Origin: Bugulina stolonifera
Taxonomy: Eukaryota > Bryozoa > Gymnolaemata > Cheilostomatida > Bugulidae
Assembly (NCBI GenBank): GCA_935421135.1
Contig: OW285187.1
Span: 7,688,001 to 7,752,000 of the forward strand
DNA: 64,000 nucleotides
Direction: 5' to 3'
A program made the position numbers and the translations under genes. Positions 1 to 13,308 of this stretch are shown here, in pieces (the first letter of the stretch is position 1; every line of letters starts with the position of its first letter). A model generated the notes under the pieces. That model searched no databases. It worked only from the letters and a program-made list of their open reading frames with translations, and had not been told where the DNA came from.

Positions 1-7
1 GTAGTAC

Positions 8-55
8 AGGGTACATGTACAGGGTACATGTACAGGGTACATGTACAGTGTACAT
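8..55. repeat. (GGTACATGTACA)n minisatellite
   Basis: Four copies of a 12-base unit containing the palindrome GTACATGTAC. Confidence 0.9.
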
Positions 56-231
56 GTGAAACTTAGATATTTTATTGTAATGGAAAAAACCAAGTCCACT
101 GGAGGTTGTCCACCATAATAATATGTATCAGAATTATTGGGAACTCGGCAAATCATCAATTAAACACACTTTATGTGTTAGATGTCTCTCCGGGGATTCT
201 GGTATGGCTAATAAACAAGTAAAAGCTGTAC

Positions 232-260
232 ATTATTATTATTATTATTATTATTATTAT
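232..260. repeat. (ATT)n microsatellite
   Basis: About ten uninterrupted ATT units. Confidence 0.9.
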
Positions 261-851
261 ACTTATTGATTAGGCTATTCTAGCGATTTATTGGTGTGTT
301 GTTTGTGTTTATGTGCCATGCATACTTGTATTGTACATGTTGCATGCACATGTTAATTTACTATGCACTGGTATGATATTCTAAAGGTTTCTTGAATGTG
401 AAATTTGCTCTCTGTTAGCTCAAATGACATTGTAGAGGTGAATCCTTGTACCACATCTTAGTCCGTAGACTTTATCCATAGCATAAGCTTTTGTGTGCAG
501 TAATGTACAGCTGTCTCCTAAAGTGATTATAGCCTTGGTATCTGCGACCACATCTTTAGGTTGAGTCATAGAATTACCTGGGGAGGTAATTCTATGGGTT
601 GAGTACCCATTTACTCATCCACATTGGCGAACTGAGCTTGCTATGTGCACATTTCCCAAAATTGTTTCCCAGAAGGTCATCTGTGGTGTTTGAATATGAA
701 AGGGAATGCTCTTATTCTATAATATAATGGCCGTTTTGCTTCCCAAATGATTAAGTTACTGTTAAAATCTCTACAATTTCAAGTTCAAACTCAAGTTCTC
801 AAGGGATACTGAAACCTTTATACTTGCATGTTTATGTTGTTTCTCCTGTAG

Positions 852-3061
852 AAGCAGAATTCCACAACACAGATAATGAACTTGCAAATTGCTAATATTG
901 AGAGCAGTGATTACGGAGTATACAAATGTACAACTTCTACTGGTATGGACCATGCGGAAAAATATATGAAACTGGGTAAGGCAATTGCTACTAATATTAT
1001 ATAAACACAATATAATTACGCTGTATATTATCTATATAATCATATGGAAAGGTATACCAACTATGTATAACATTAATTATAATTAATGTTATACATGGTT
1101 GTCGTACATGATGGGTTTAGTTTACATGGTAACAGAGCTTTCATGTGATCTAGAGTTCACTGGTGTATGCTGGGTTCAAGGCTGTTGGAGACTTATTTAG
1201 ACATGAACTGGGTAATGCTGGACTAACGTACAGTTTATACTTACAGCTAGCACAGAGACTATGGGCTCATTTAAGGTCAGCTCTACCAAAGTGTATACTT
1301 ATGGAGAGAGGGCAACTAAGAAGAACGTGGTGAAGAATCCACAGTACTCTACGTCATCCACCAAGGAAACAGATGGTACAGTCTTTACATGTATTACATT
1401 ATGAGTATATACTGTATGTTTATGTATCAATTGCAGGTAGTATGGAATTGTATCGCCCCAGCCTGTAACTGTAGCCTGAAATGTATCCTATATATTCAAT
1501 CAATGCTATGCTGATTGACCCGCACCCATTATACATGTATATAGATATAGTTGTGTTGCCTTGTTGGCACATAAATACCAGGTGAGGGCAATTCCAAGTA
1601 TTCATAGTGTGATAATGCAGTGCAGGTTCATTAAAAGAGGAAGGGGCCAGTGGTGACCAACCTGAAAGCTAGAACTTGGCCTGTGAATAAAATTTAGTAC
1701 AAATTAAAACATTTTTTTAAATTGTGAAGCAGCCAACATATGACAAACAATGTAACATACAAGTCATGTACAAACAAATAAAGTAACAACAAGTATATGA
1801 CTATTTCATAAGTATGTACGTGTATATATCACACTTGTATTGCATGATTGTATAGAGCATCATCTCTCAAGGGGATGTGCACTAAATCATCGTATAGCAT
1901 ACATGTATTTGGTCTGGTAGACTCTACGCCTGCATTGGGTGTATATACCATATATTACCCTTTACATTCTCACTAATTGGCTTGGAATTCAAGCTGGGAG
2001 CACTAATTGCTCATAAATCGGTTGACAAACTCTATTGACCATCAGAGTTTACTTTTCTACTGTAATATGATACAGATGTGTACTGTATATCTCTTTCCAT
2101 AACATCTGTTCGTCTTACCTATATCTCCCTCACTTAAACTATTCATGCCACAAATAAAGCTAAATACAATTTATAAGGTAATTTGATATGAACTTTTCAA
2201 ATCTGTCACTAAGAATAGAAAATACTACCTGCAAACACGTTTTTGGAGCAGTTTTTAAAAATATCCACTGTCTAATCAGAAGTGGATTATTCTGCAGGAG
2301 ATGGCAACTAGAAACCTCCAGAGCCATTGGCTCTGGAAATCTCCTTTCACATGTCAAATAATTAGTGTAAGCCTGTGCATAAATAAATTAATAATTACTG
2401 TTTTACGATAAGATAAACAATAGGTTTTATTATCCAATCACTGTGCACAATTTTGCATTTGGCTACAAGCGTTGTTATTGGACACGCGAAAGGAGGTTTC
2501 TAATTGCCATCTACTGCAGAATACACTATGATGTCACAGTGTATATTTTCCAAAAGAAAACTGCTCCAAAAACTTGTTTGCAGGTTGTATTTTTTATCTT
2601 TAGTGACAGATTTGAAAAGTTCATATCAAAATACTTAATAAGTTGTATTTAACTTTATTTGTGGCATGAATATTATATACACTAGTATCATTCATTCCTG
2701 GAGACAACTCCAATGTAATATCTAACACGTGAGCAACTCGTCGTTTTGATATTCATTTAGCAGTAGCCTCTACTTTGCTGGAATGCAATCATAAATTACC
2801 AATTTTACATTTTATAATTGAAATTATTGTACACGAGGTCTTGTCAACATTCAGTATTGTAAATCTATTATTAAAATATAACCATAGTCCACATAACGTG
2901 ATTCCTGTGCTATTGCAGTCCAGCAGCCGGGAACAATAGTTCCTCCTCGTGCACCAACTCTGCCCAGAAGAAAAGAAAATTCTGGAATTTCTTGCTACAC
3001 ACAAGGTGGACAATGTGTCCTGATGGTGCTGTTATCAACTGGCCTTCTCTGTTTGCTCTAG
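852..3061 (+). CDS. IgSF protein, 3' part only (Ig domain C-half, linker, GPI-type tail)
   Basis: Three exons are supported: 852-975, 1247-1375 and 2919-3061 (stop TAG 3059-3061). Each has AG/GT borders and the phases (0,1 / 1,1 / 1) join without a stop. The first exon encodes the end of an Ig domain, with the core motif SSDYGVYKC around the second cysteine. The second is a polar Ser/Thr/Lys-rich linker. The last reads APTLPRRKENS and ends in a short hydrophobic run (VLMVLLSTGLLCLL) directly before the stop, as in GPI-anchored proteins. The exon carrying the first half of this Ig domain and the signal peptide were not found in bases 1-851 and probably lie upstream of the window. The C-terminal exon resembles that of the Ig gene ending at 22023 (PPR...KENS), so the two are likely tandem paralogues. 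The specific function is unknown; a cell-surface recognition role is inference. Confidence 0.75.
1063..1096. repeat. Perfect 34-base palindrome
   Basis: ATGTATAACATTAATT, a central AT, then its exact complement. It lies in an Ig-gene intron. Confidence 0.8.
2142..2670. mobile_element. Foldback (MITE-like) element with ~190-bp inverted repeats
   Basis: The left arm starts TTCATGCCACAAATAAAG at 2142 and the right arm ends with its complement at 2670. Between them, arms of roughly 190 and 175 bases remain alignable (ATATGAACTTTTCAAATCTGTC on one side, its inverse on the other) around a centre of about 150 bases. The two similar ORFs on opposite strands in this stretch are just the two arms. It lies in the last intron of the first Ig gene. 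Confidence 0.8.
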
Positions 3062-3355
3062 TATAGGAGAGTAGTAAACCTAATACTCCATACTCCAGTC
3101 ACATGGGAGTTCATCTGCAGACTATTTGTGGACATCCTGACTATATGGTGTAATATTATGATGATACTATGTTACTATGTGTATATGTTATTGTAACTAT
3201 TACAGTGTAACTAATATTGTAAATCCATGATGCACCCTGTAGTTTACAGTGTTTTGTTACATTGGTTCATGCACAATACTTTCGTTGTTATATATGATTT
3301 TATTAAAGCACTATCTCCATGATATAATATGTACACAGTGAATAAGAAAAAGAAC

Positions 3356-3361
3356 AATAAA
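3356..3361 (+). terminator. candidate polyadenylation signal of the first Ig gene
   Basis: An AATAAA hexamer lies about 295 bases after the stop codon at 3061, in AT-rich DNA. It is the best-placed polyA signal for this gene; cleavage was not mapped. Confidence 0.5.
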
Positions 3362-3369
3362 GTTTTCAT

Positions 3370-6300
3370 TCATATTTTTTATTTAAACCCTGTGTAAAAT
3401 ATAATACAAGCACATGCATTTTAAATTCACATGTGCATGTATAATTTATAGTATAATAGTATACAGTTTGCATGCACATGCATATATTATATTGTAACAT
3501 TTGGGTTGGAGTTGTCAACTCACAACTCAATTGCCTGTGTCCGACTCCATGTCAACTATTTATTAATAGTAGTTATTTCATGGTAAATTATACATACTAT
3601 CACTTACGAGATTGCACACTGGGACTTTTCGTGAAATTCTTAATTTTTACTACCTCACAATTTAAGTTATATTATTATTACTTTTCAGGGGGATAATATG
3701 CTGTATATTTGCCACTTTTTCCCCCAATTCTCAGTTCTACAAATACTTGTTGTACACTATCAAACTATAATACATATTGTATGTTACTGTATTATAGTAA
3801 ATAGTAATTTTATGTGAAATGGTTATGAAAACTACAATAATAATATATATGGAAACAAAGATCTCACCTTATTTATCAGTAGCTGTATGCAACAAAGTCA
3901 TATCACTGTAAAAGGTTATCTTCAAGAAGTTGTTAACATAATTATATTTACATGTAACATATCACTTCTATGATCATTTATTTGTAGTCACATTAATACA
4001 TATGTATACTCAATCTGCATACAGCGAACCGTTTCGGTGATTGACAATTCATCAGTGCAGCTCACCGATATTCCAAGGAGCACACCTTGGCAATAGAGTA
4101 TATTTACAGTAAAGCATATTTAGTAGGTGTGAAATACACTGAACCAGAGTTTTCAAGCTGCCAGAGACAGTGAGAATTGTACATATTGAAACTAGAATTT
4201 AGTTCACAGGATGTAATAGTATAATAAATAGTACATCAGACAGCAGTAGATGGGTGAAGGTGCTATTCTACTACTTGCATATGCCATATATACTACGTAC
4301 AGAGAGCAATATGTACACACCCCATACACACAAGTTACACGTGCAGACTGCATGTGTATTCATGTTTTAAGTTTCACAAAGCAGTGGGCTGAAAACCAGC
4401 ATCACACGGACTAAATTCTAGTTTTAAAATGAATAATTTTATGGCTCTCCAACCAACATAAACTACCTAAATAAATAAACTAAGCTACCCACAATCTACC
4501 CCTATATCGGCCACTCTTGTAAAGTCATACATGCAGGAACATACTTGCCTGGACTCCACAGGGAATGAATAGTCTTTTCTAAAACTTTAGATATTTAATT
4601 ACATACAATATTTTTTACTTTCACATTAACTCTATTGTACATTATACAAGTAATTTTGTACATTTATGTTTTTCTACCCTATTCAGAGTTGTTGTCTCGG
4701 TATTCTAGAGAATAATAAGGAGATAACTCCAAATTATGCCTTTGATCAAAATGTACATGCGTATTACTGTAATACTATATACATGTACATAATATAGTGA
4801 TATACATAAAGTACATGTGGGTATATTCTCATCAAGTTCCACATATATAATTTACATCTATAGCTATTATAAAAAATTATATAAATGATACTTGTATATT
4901 TACACCCACTCAATACTGGTTACTATGCTCTGTCTGCTCAGGGATATTTTCCAGAGATATAAAAATGTCAATTAGATGAGCTGCTAGTAGCTGCCAGTTT
5001 CAAGGCCACATTCATTACTCCATAATTATTGTACATGCCCATATAATTCATGTGTGGGCTGGAGGTCTAAATAATAGAACAGACCTGTGTCAGCCATGTG
5101 TCAAGAGTTCTCACCTCTCAGAGAGTTACTTCCCTGCACTTTTTACAGCTACTGCATATCTTATATACATGTAATTGTCTTCAGAATTCGCATCTCAACA
5201 ATCATATACCCTGTACAGAGATTTATAGCACAATAAACACCTTTAATGTTTCAACACTGAAAACAGTACAAATAGAATGCTATCTAATACTCCTTGAAAT
5301 TCGCTCAATGATATACTAGTGATGTACCCACATGTACGGTTATACAATTAGACTTTATGATATACATATTATACAATGTGTAGTGTACACCACCGGAACT
5401 ATTAGGATTAAAATTGTAGTGATACAGGATAGAGGGCAAAGATAATTTGAGATAAAAATCCAAATATGACATTCAATTTACTGGTTAAAGAGTGATTCTT
5501 ACTCTCTGTGCGCAAGAAAAACCAATCTTCTTGGAAATGCTATCAATTTAACCATGTTCAAAATAACACATTGGTTACTATGGTTATCACTAGCAAGGGC
5601 TTCAAATATCATCAGTCTACCAGACGCAACTATTTAAAGCAGCAAATAATTATATTTAGACTGGAATTGCAAAACGAAAGGCTAATTTCTTTTGCATCGT
5701 ATTGTCTCTTGCGTTGGATATTTTATGCAACGTATTTATAATTTGCTACAGTCAGCGCCTTGTATTAAAGGTAGTGTGAAAAGGGCACTGTAAGATCTAT
5801 TCGTGATAAATTGTAAAGATACCCTGCAGGCTCAGGGTCAACCTTTCCCCTGTGAGAAGACTATGAATGTATTAGTGTAGTTCTACAATTGTATGTAGTA
5901 TAGTTGTAGTATTGTTTATGCATAAGGACTACCAAAGAATCAATATTGCTGTTAATGGGGCACCAATAGAACATCATTGTTTTAAAAAATATTATACTGC
6001 ATATAAACTTATCGCACATTATAAGTCATATGTAATATAGTATGAAGTTTGTAGGGATCATCGGTGTAGAGCTCGTCTCTAAAATTACTAATAGACTTAC
6101 ATCCAAAATAAAGCCTAGTCGCTCTGGTAGCTATGTGATACGATATAGTATAAAGTGATACAATATAATATGAGGGGGTATGACATGATATGACACAACA
6201 TTGATAAGATATTGCGATATGATACGATAAGATATGATACAATACAATATGGTAAGGTACGATATGATATGGCAAGATATGATATGATACAATAATATGG

Positions 6301-7500
6301 TAAGGTACGATATGATGTGGTAAGGTACGATATGATATGGTAAGATACGATATGATATGGTAAGATACGATATGATATGGTAAGATATGATATGATCTTA
6401 TAACACCTCGTTCCGATTACAACTTGGCAGTAGTGCTCTAGTGCACGATATGGTTTTTGCTAAACAAATATTTACTCCATTAAATTAGTTCTCGGCCATT
6501 ATGTACTTGTACAATCAACAGTCTCATGCGAAGAGCTATTAGAAGAAAAAATAAAGAAGTATTGTGATAGTGACTTTAACAATTTAGATCTAAACCCCCA
6601 CACTTAAATATACATCAATTTACATGACTGTATATTCACATAGATATTGCAATTAGGCGACCCAGGGCCCTGCTCAGTAGGTTTCTTCTGTAGATGAGAA
6701 TTCTTCGGTATTACAAGTTTTCCACACAATAATATTATTGTGTGTCTTGGTGATAATGATGTCAGGGTATTAATTATGCACTCCATGCCCAGACACTGTA
6801 CTAATAACTACATGGAATAGGCATCATTCCAATGAACCCTCCTCTGAGACCAAATCCCAAGTTGAAAAAATTAAATAAAATTATGTTGTAACTAATACTG
6901 GGTATTCTATTCACATACATGTTCAATATAACATTGTATAACTGTTCCTGTGTTAATACAATATCTCATTCTTTAGACAGGTCATATTAGTTCTTATAAA
7001 TTGACTGAAAGCAAAAATGTCCTTATTATTTCTAATTATTATTTGTCAATAATCATTGAAGCATTTGATTATGTAAGAATAAAAGGAGAAAGGCAATTTT
7101 TGAATGCTGTTTACGCAAATAGCAAAATAACTTTAAATCAGTGTATTTAAGCTCCGCCTCATTGCTGCCTAATGAGCAGGTATTATGAATAGAGTCAGAA
7201 GGAGTGAGTAGTATTCACTTGGTAACGCTGACAGAGGGATTGTCTATAGCCTGGCACCGATATACACATATACCTGGTCACAGGGGATCAGTAACTACAT
7301 AATACAGATTATACACGGATAATATAGAGAAGGGTTATTTACCACAATCTTTTCAAATTTCTTATGAAATATTCACTGAACTAGTATTACTATAATAACA
7401 GTACTAGAGATATCATCTACCTCAAACCCCCTTAATGTTGTGTCAAAGCTTACTGGAGTAGTAAGTCACAGACGTTCTGCTACAAGCTTTGGCTGGAATA
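3370..7500. other. Gene-free stretch between the two Ig genes
   Basis: AT-rich DNA with many TACATGTA palindromes and the minisatellite at 6130-6400. No splice-bounded or family-like frame was seen. The promoter of the signal-peptide exon at 7511 should lie near its right end. Confidence 0.5.
6130..6400. repeat. Minisatellite, ~20-base unit GATATGATATGGTAAGATAC
   Basis: A long run of imperfect tandem copies, diverged on the left and nearly exact from about 6290 to 6390. ORFs here are repeat artefacts. Confidence 0.85.
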
Positions 7501-7510
7501 TAACAGGATC

Positions 7511-10500
7511 ATGAAAAGAATCACAGGAATTATATTACTGAGTGTTATCTGCCAATCTCTCCTCATCTCTGTAGAAGGTAAGTCAAAGTCTGACTTGATT
7601 TTACCACAAAGTCACAACAGGCATGTCCTAGTGGTTAGGGCTCTGGACTTTCATATGGGAGTCTTAGGTTCGATTCTTGTAAGGGTCATTGGTGGTGTTA
7701 GGGAGGGCATCCAGCCTTATAACTTTACCATTGGTGAAGTGCCTTCTCCACCCCAAATTAGAAAAAGTGCAGATCTCTTTAGATCATTGCTTTCTTACAT
7801 CTTTGGGATTAATAGTGGGAAGTGAAATAGGTAAGCGTTTTTGGCAACAATGTTATGTTATATGTTTAACTTTTGTGGAGAAATATTTCTTTACAAGGAT
7901 GGTATTATACCTTAAGTAGGCCTACTAATTGCTTATGGTAAACAACACAGCAAAATTTCAACATTATTTATCAAGTTCACAGGCTATAAATACCATATTA
8001 TGTCGTGAAGAAAGGAGGTAAGGGAAACACAGCACCCTTCTGAATCAGCTTACTGAAGGTTTTTTTCAGGGTTAAGTTGGTGGAATATTTAAGGCGGTTG
8101 TGGGTTCCTGAATGACAATGTTTGTTGGTTAATCCATACATATGTATGTTTGTTTCTTCAAGTTAAATTTGGTTTGACTTCAAAGTTGCAACTATAAAAA
8201 ATATTTAGCATGAAAAATTATAAGAATATATATCCAATTAGATACATGATACATTATCCAGTATGATCTACTTAATGCATGATAACTAGGCTGCAGTAAG
8301 TTGATGTACCTTGTCTTTGTATATATATGTATATGGCTTCTCTCTCTCACCACTGAGAGTATGATTGTACATCGTACATCGTACAACTAATAAATAAATA
8401 ATGGTTCTACATTGGATGTATCATTCACAAGCTGGGTCTGCGGTAAACATCCGGTAGCAGAGATAGGTAAATGTACACATAGGTAGACCCTATGCCACCA
8501 TAACATAGAACTAGACTAAAAATAGCTTCCATAGTCCGCAATTCTAAAAAACACATTCGCATCAATTTGAATACATATATATTACAGTATCAATTATGCA
8601 GACAACATTTCGTGTATAATAGGTGCATACACAATCACATATATATTCATGTGTAGAAAACGAAGTATAATTTCTTGGTATTGCCTAACGTTTATGTCGT
8701 AGAGGTGGAGCCAAGATATAATATATAGAAATAGGAAGCTTGTTCAAGCAAAAACGCTATACAGTACGTTACATACATGTGTATATACTATATCATATAC
8801 ATGAGAGTTGAGAGTTTCCCACTGTATAGTTAATAACCCATTCAACATGTTCATTATAATATTATAATATACCTTTACATGTCACACGCTTTGTCAACTT
8901 ATAACTTGTGTGCAGACAACTCCAAAGGATTCCAAATGTTAATATACATGTATGTTTTACTGGTTGACAAGCATTAAACATCTGTTCTATAACGTACGTA
9001 AATATAGTGTTTAGCTTACAAGTACATATCTGTATCTAGTTGTAAACAGATACATGTATTTACACCTGTAGTTCAACAAAAGTACAAGGTAAACTACATT
9101 GTGTAGATATCATAGCACATCCCTTGCTTTCTTGGCATAGATACCAGTGCTGCTTGTATAAGCTGGAAGGTTTCGGTAATTGAAGCACCTAGTGCTAATT
9201 ACAGATGAATTTGTTTGTTAATGTTTAGCAGATTTCTGTATCTATTTTGAATTAACACCATAATTATATATACTACATACATGTACATGTAGTGCGTATA
9301 TATTTTTTTTATATGGTTTACATTTATGGATAGTGTTAAAAGTGGTAGGCCCTATATAAGTGTGTGTAATGGGCATTGTATAAGTTAACTATGTATCGTG
9401 TATTTCTTATTGTTAAAGAATTCACTGCAGTACTTTTAGGATTTCTCCAAATCTTTATGTAGCTTTTCAAAATGTGTCATACCAAACATACATGTATAAT
9501 ATCTTTCATTTACTGCCAAGTTGCACGAAATACACATGTGTAGCTATGTACATGTATGTTGAAATGTATATTCACTTCTACGCCATACATGTATATACTT
9601 TTACAAAAATGTACAGTAGCCTATATAACTTATTATATTATTACATTGCCTTGCATACAAATCAATTTTCTATATTAAACTGCTTAGCCAATATATAATG
9701 TAGCCAATAATGCTGTGTTGTACATAGTTACATAGTACATGTAAGTCTATTCATTTAGCTAATAATTATACGTATAATGTTACATGTATGTAAATTGTAT
9801 GTAATGCTTACATATGTGTATAATCACAGAAAGTAAATTATTATGCCAATCAGTAACTGATACAATGTACTTAAATTTCAAGTTTACTTGAACAATATGA
9901 CTGTCAGACGTTACGTCATTACATGCAAAGAAGCACAATTACATCATTTAGTACAAATGCACATACATGTACATGTACACACCACATTATTTTTTGACAT
10001 ACATGTGCATGAATTTACTTAGACACTTGCTTCGATACCCTCAAAACATTTAACCACCATAATTTGTAGCATATTTCCGTCCCTTTCAACTTCTTCTGGT
10101 AAAAAACTTTGATGGGATAAACAACTGCTCTGTTTTATAATTTCAAAAATAGTCTAGAAAAATATGGGCTTGTTCTACTCCCTACTATATTTACAGATAC
10201 AGATAGTACCTGCATGTAGACAGCAATTCATCGTATAATAATATCACAAGCAAATTTGGAATGAGTTCAGATTTATAGTTTTTTACTGAATTCCCGTGGC
10301 ACCAGTCTACTGTAGTACATTACATGCAGATACATTATTTATTATAGTCTTATAACCATGTGCCGGTCATTCATATTTCAGGCCAAACTGTTGGTGGTAA
10401 CTCAGATGGTTTCGGCTGTTTCTTTCCCTTCGTCTATGAAGGTCTGGAATACACTACGTGTATAGGCCTCGACCATGACAAGCTGTGGTGTGCTACCACA

Positions 10501-10540
10501 GAGAACTATGATAAACACAGGAGGTGGGGAGAGTGTTTAG
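7511..10540 (+). CDS. Signal-peptide exon plus fibronectin type II exon (alternative 5' part of Ig gene)
   Basis: Exon 7511-7577 encodes a clear signal peptide (MKRITGIILLSVICQSLLIS) and ends in phase 1 at GTAAGT. Exon 10382-10540 is 159 bases, phase 1 on both sides, and encodes a fibronectin type II module. It shows the four expected cysteines and the hallmark pieces CFFPFVYEG, LWCATTENYD and WGEC. FN2 modules bind collagen or glycans in extracellular proteins. No convincing terminal exon follows before 13309. Every downstream exon entry from 14903 is phase 1 compatible, so I infer that this 5' part splices onto the Ig exons at 14903-22023, giving a 348-residue SP-FN2-Ig-Ig-GPI form. An independent short FN2 gene remains possible. 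A SINE lies in its first intron (about 7617-7800). Confidence 0.7.
7617..7800 (+). mobile_element. tRNA-derived SINE
   Basis: The head carries RNA polymerase III boxes in tRNA spacing: box A-like CTAGTGGTTAGGGC and box B GGTTCGATTC. The body contains GGGAGGGCATCCAGCC, a motif seen in tRNA-derived SINE tails of several animal groups. It lies in the intron after the signal-peptide exon at 7511. Confidence 0.65.
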
Positions 10541-11892
10541 GTAAGTATACAGTACTGCTGGTCCTCTGATGTTTGTTAGTCCCGTCTAAATTGTAACTAA
10601 AGTCTCCAGAGATTCAGTGACCAACTTCTCCATTCATTGTCCTATCACATGACTAAATTGTGTAGTCTGTTAACATAATACAGTATATAATACCCTAGAC
10701 TTATACAAGCACCGTATCATATTATACCCCCAGGTACATGTATACCAGACCTTAGATGTTTATAATTGTAATCGAATTATTGATAGTCATGTTTAATACA
10801 ATTTAATGTGTTTTGATATCTAAAATTCAAGTAAGAGGAACAATATCTTCATTTCTAACTAGTACTTCATCTACTTGCATAGACAGATAGTGTGTATTCA
10901 GAATAAAGTACATTACATACCTGAGTATTACAAGCCTACTAACTACTATGGAGTTATACTCTTCTAGTTCGCATCAGGAAGGGAATACAACTCCTGTATG
11001 ATACAACTCTACAACATAAATTGATTGTTTGAAATACTTGTGCAGTATTATAATGTATAATCACTACGGAGAGTAAGACTAAGTACCATAACCATAAGAA
11101 CAATGAAATGTACACCACATTAACAATATTAGTTCACTGCTATCTTCCAATAATACAAAATAATACAAATTTAAAAGCTTTACAGAGTGGGTCTGTTTTT
11201 ATGGTATTGGTAACCTAGTACAGGTATTTCTAGCAATTTATACTTCACTTTAGGTTTGAGTAATAGAAATAAACATAATCAAATTAAAATTATTTTTGAT
11301 TAGATAAAAATATTGAATGCTATTCCAAAATTGTGTTGGTAATTAATTTGTTATAGTAACAAACACTTGGTGGTTGTATTTTCTATTTAGACATACATGT
11401 AAGCTACTACTATTTATATAACCATTGTAATTTAATATAATTGTATACTTCATAGTTTGTGTGTAACAAACATGTACATGTACAGTTTTAGTCCAAATTT
11501 TATATAGATTATTCATTCTTGTCAAAGATGTTGATGATTGCTAGTGATTAATAGTTACATGTTTTGCATAAACTTCATCTTCTAAGCAGACAATGACTAT
11601 TACATAACATATTGATGTTGATTTATCATTATTCTGTGAAATATGACAGCATATTCTCACACCTTCCACCATAATACGACTACGCTGCATGAAAAGAAAT
11701 CCTTCCGCCGAAAATCACCATAATTATTATACTTTTTATAATGATCAGACAAAATATCATGGCATATTACAGCCTATATTATAAGGGGTCTTGACAAAGA
11801 GAAAATGGTCAGCTCTTATAAATTGTAGCTTCAACCTTCAAATGGTGATAACACAATTATAGGCATACAAAGTAAATGTATTGTGATAGGCT

Positions 11893-11942
11893 GTAATAAG
11901 AAGTTGTCCTATCCCAATTGAGAGAGGACGACTTTCTATTAC
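11893..11942. repeat. Short hairpin, AAGTTGTCC family
   Basis: GTAATAAGAAGTTGTCC and its near-complement around CCCAATTG form a 50-base stem-loop. The same core (AGAAGTTGTCC...CCCAATT) recurs in the larger hairpin near 62.1 kb, so this is a dispersed family. Confidence 0.6.
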
Positions 11943-13308
11943 CAATAACTTGCTAGTACCATTGGATACATATTCAATACAGTTTTCTACTTGACTATAA
12001 TATATAATATAGTAGGTGTGGCTAATCCTTTCCTGCTGCTAAGTATTATTAATTGTAAATTATGATAAGAGTCCATACCTACATGTAATTAGAGTTCATG
12101 TACAAGTATATGGGAAAATATCTATTTCCCTTTGAATTGAATATATTAAAACTATTAACAATGGTTTATTACAAACAGTCACTGGTCTACTGTGACTTTT
12201 TATATCTTAAATTATTTTAACAATAATATGAATAATTCATAGCCTTCAACCCTCTGGGTCTGGGAGTCAGGTATTTCCTCATTTATCAAACTCAACTCAT
12301 TCTTACGATACAATTTTCATAGAAAAAATGTTCATACAGAATATTTTACTAAACACAACATGGTAGGATACATTTGTTCATTCACATATACCTCATCCTT
12401 ATATAATAATATACATGAGAACTGTAATAATTTCATCAATCATTGTGGTCTTGACAGCCGTTGTGCCTATTAAAAATTCATAACTAATAATATATTTTAA
12501 TATTTTTGTAGGTTAACACCATTCTATCAGCTTTACATAATTGCAATGATTCATGTGTTTTTAAGGTTTCATACAGCGCTCATTTGCCAACAAAATTCCA
12601 TGCACTGTGACAGAGTTTTAACATAATCAATTGATTAAAATGGGCTCAACTAGGAATTGGCCCATTTGGAAAATTTGAATCCTAGAAGGAAATTTCATTG
12701 AAAATACCTTAAAATACTATCTTAGCAGGGATGATGGAGCAATGTATAAAACATTCAAATACTTATTATGAATTTCCATAGATTCAGATTTTTTGTAAAA
12801 TAAATGCCGTGAGATTGTTTCATTTACTCTAAGATATCATAGCATTAATGAGCAGAATCCTTGTTTTTTAAGGTCTTATTTATGCAGTGCGGTCACTGAG
12901 ACAAAGCCGCAGGAGAGATTAAAATGTAAATATATTCTGTTTTGACAATATGCACAGAATATAATAAATAATTACCTGGTAATTGAGAAGTACTCTAGAG
13001 TACCAATGAGTATCTTCAGCCCTGCACTCCCTCAGAACTGATCATATTATTGGTTTCTGAATTAATAAGATATCAATAGACTACACAATTGAATGGAGTG
13101 AATAGGTGATTTTACAACTGCCAGCTTACACAGCAGCCATTAACCAATCAGGCACTGACTTGAAGTTTCCATTTATAGCCCAGTAATAACACAATGTTAT
13201 TTAGAAAGTAAAGTAGGTAACAGTTGGTTTAGCTATTTCGAGCAGTACACCCACTACTCTCCTGCTGCCTCAGTTGGATATTTTGCAATGCTGACTTGAG
13301 ATACGAAA

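Noticed and set aside
6009..6275. 88-codon minus-strand ORF of SYHIV-type repeats
   Set aside because: Translation of the 20-base minisatellite.
6121..6400. CRISPR-like regular spacing
   Set aside because: Units are contiguous tandem copies without unique spacers, and the DNA is clearly animal nuclear.
7689..7919. 76-codon ORF after the signal-peptide exon
   Set aside because: Lies across the SINE body; no coding features.
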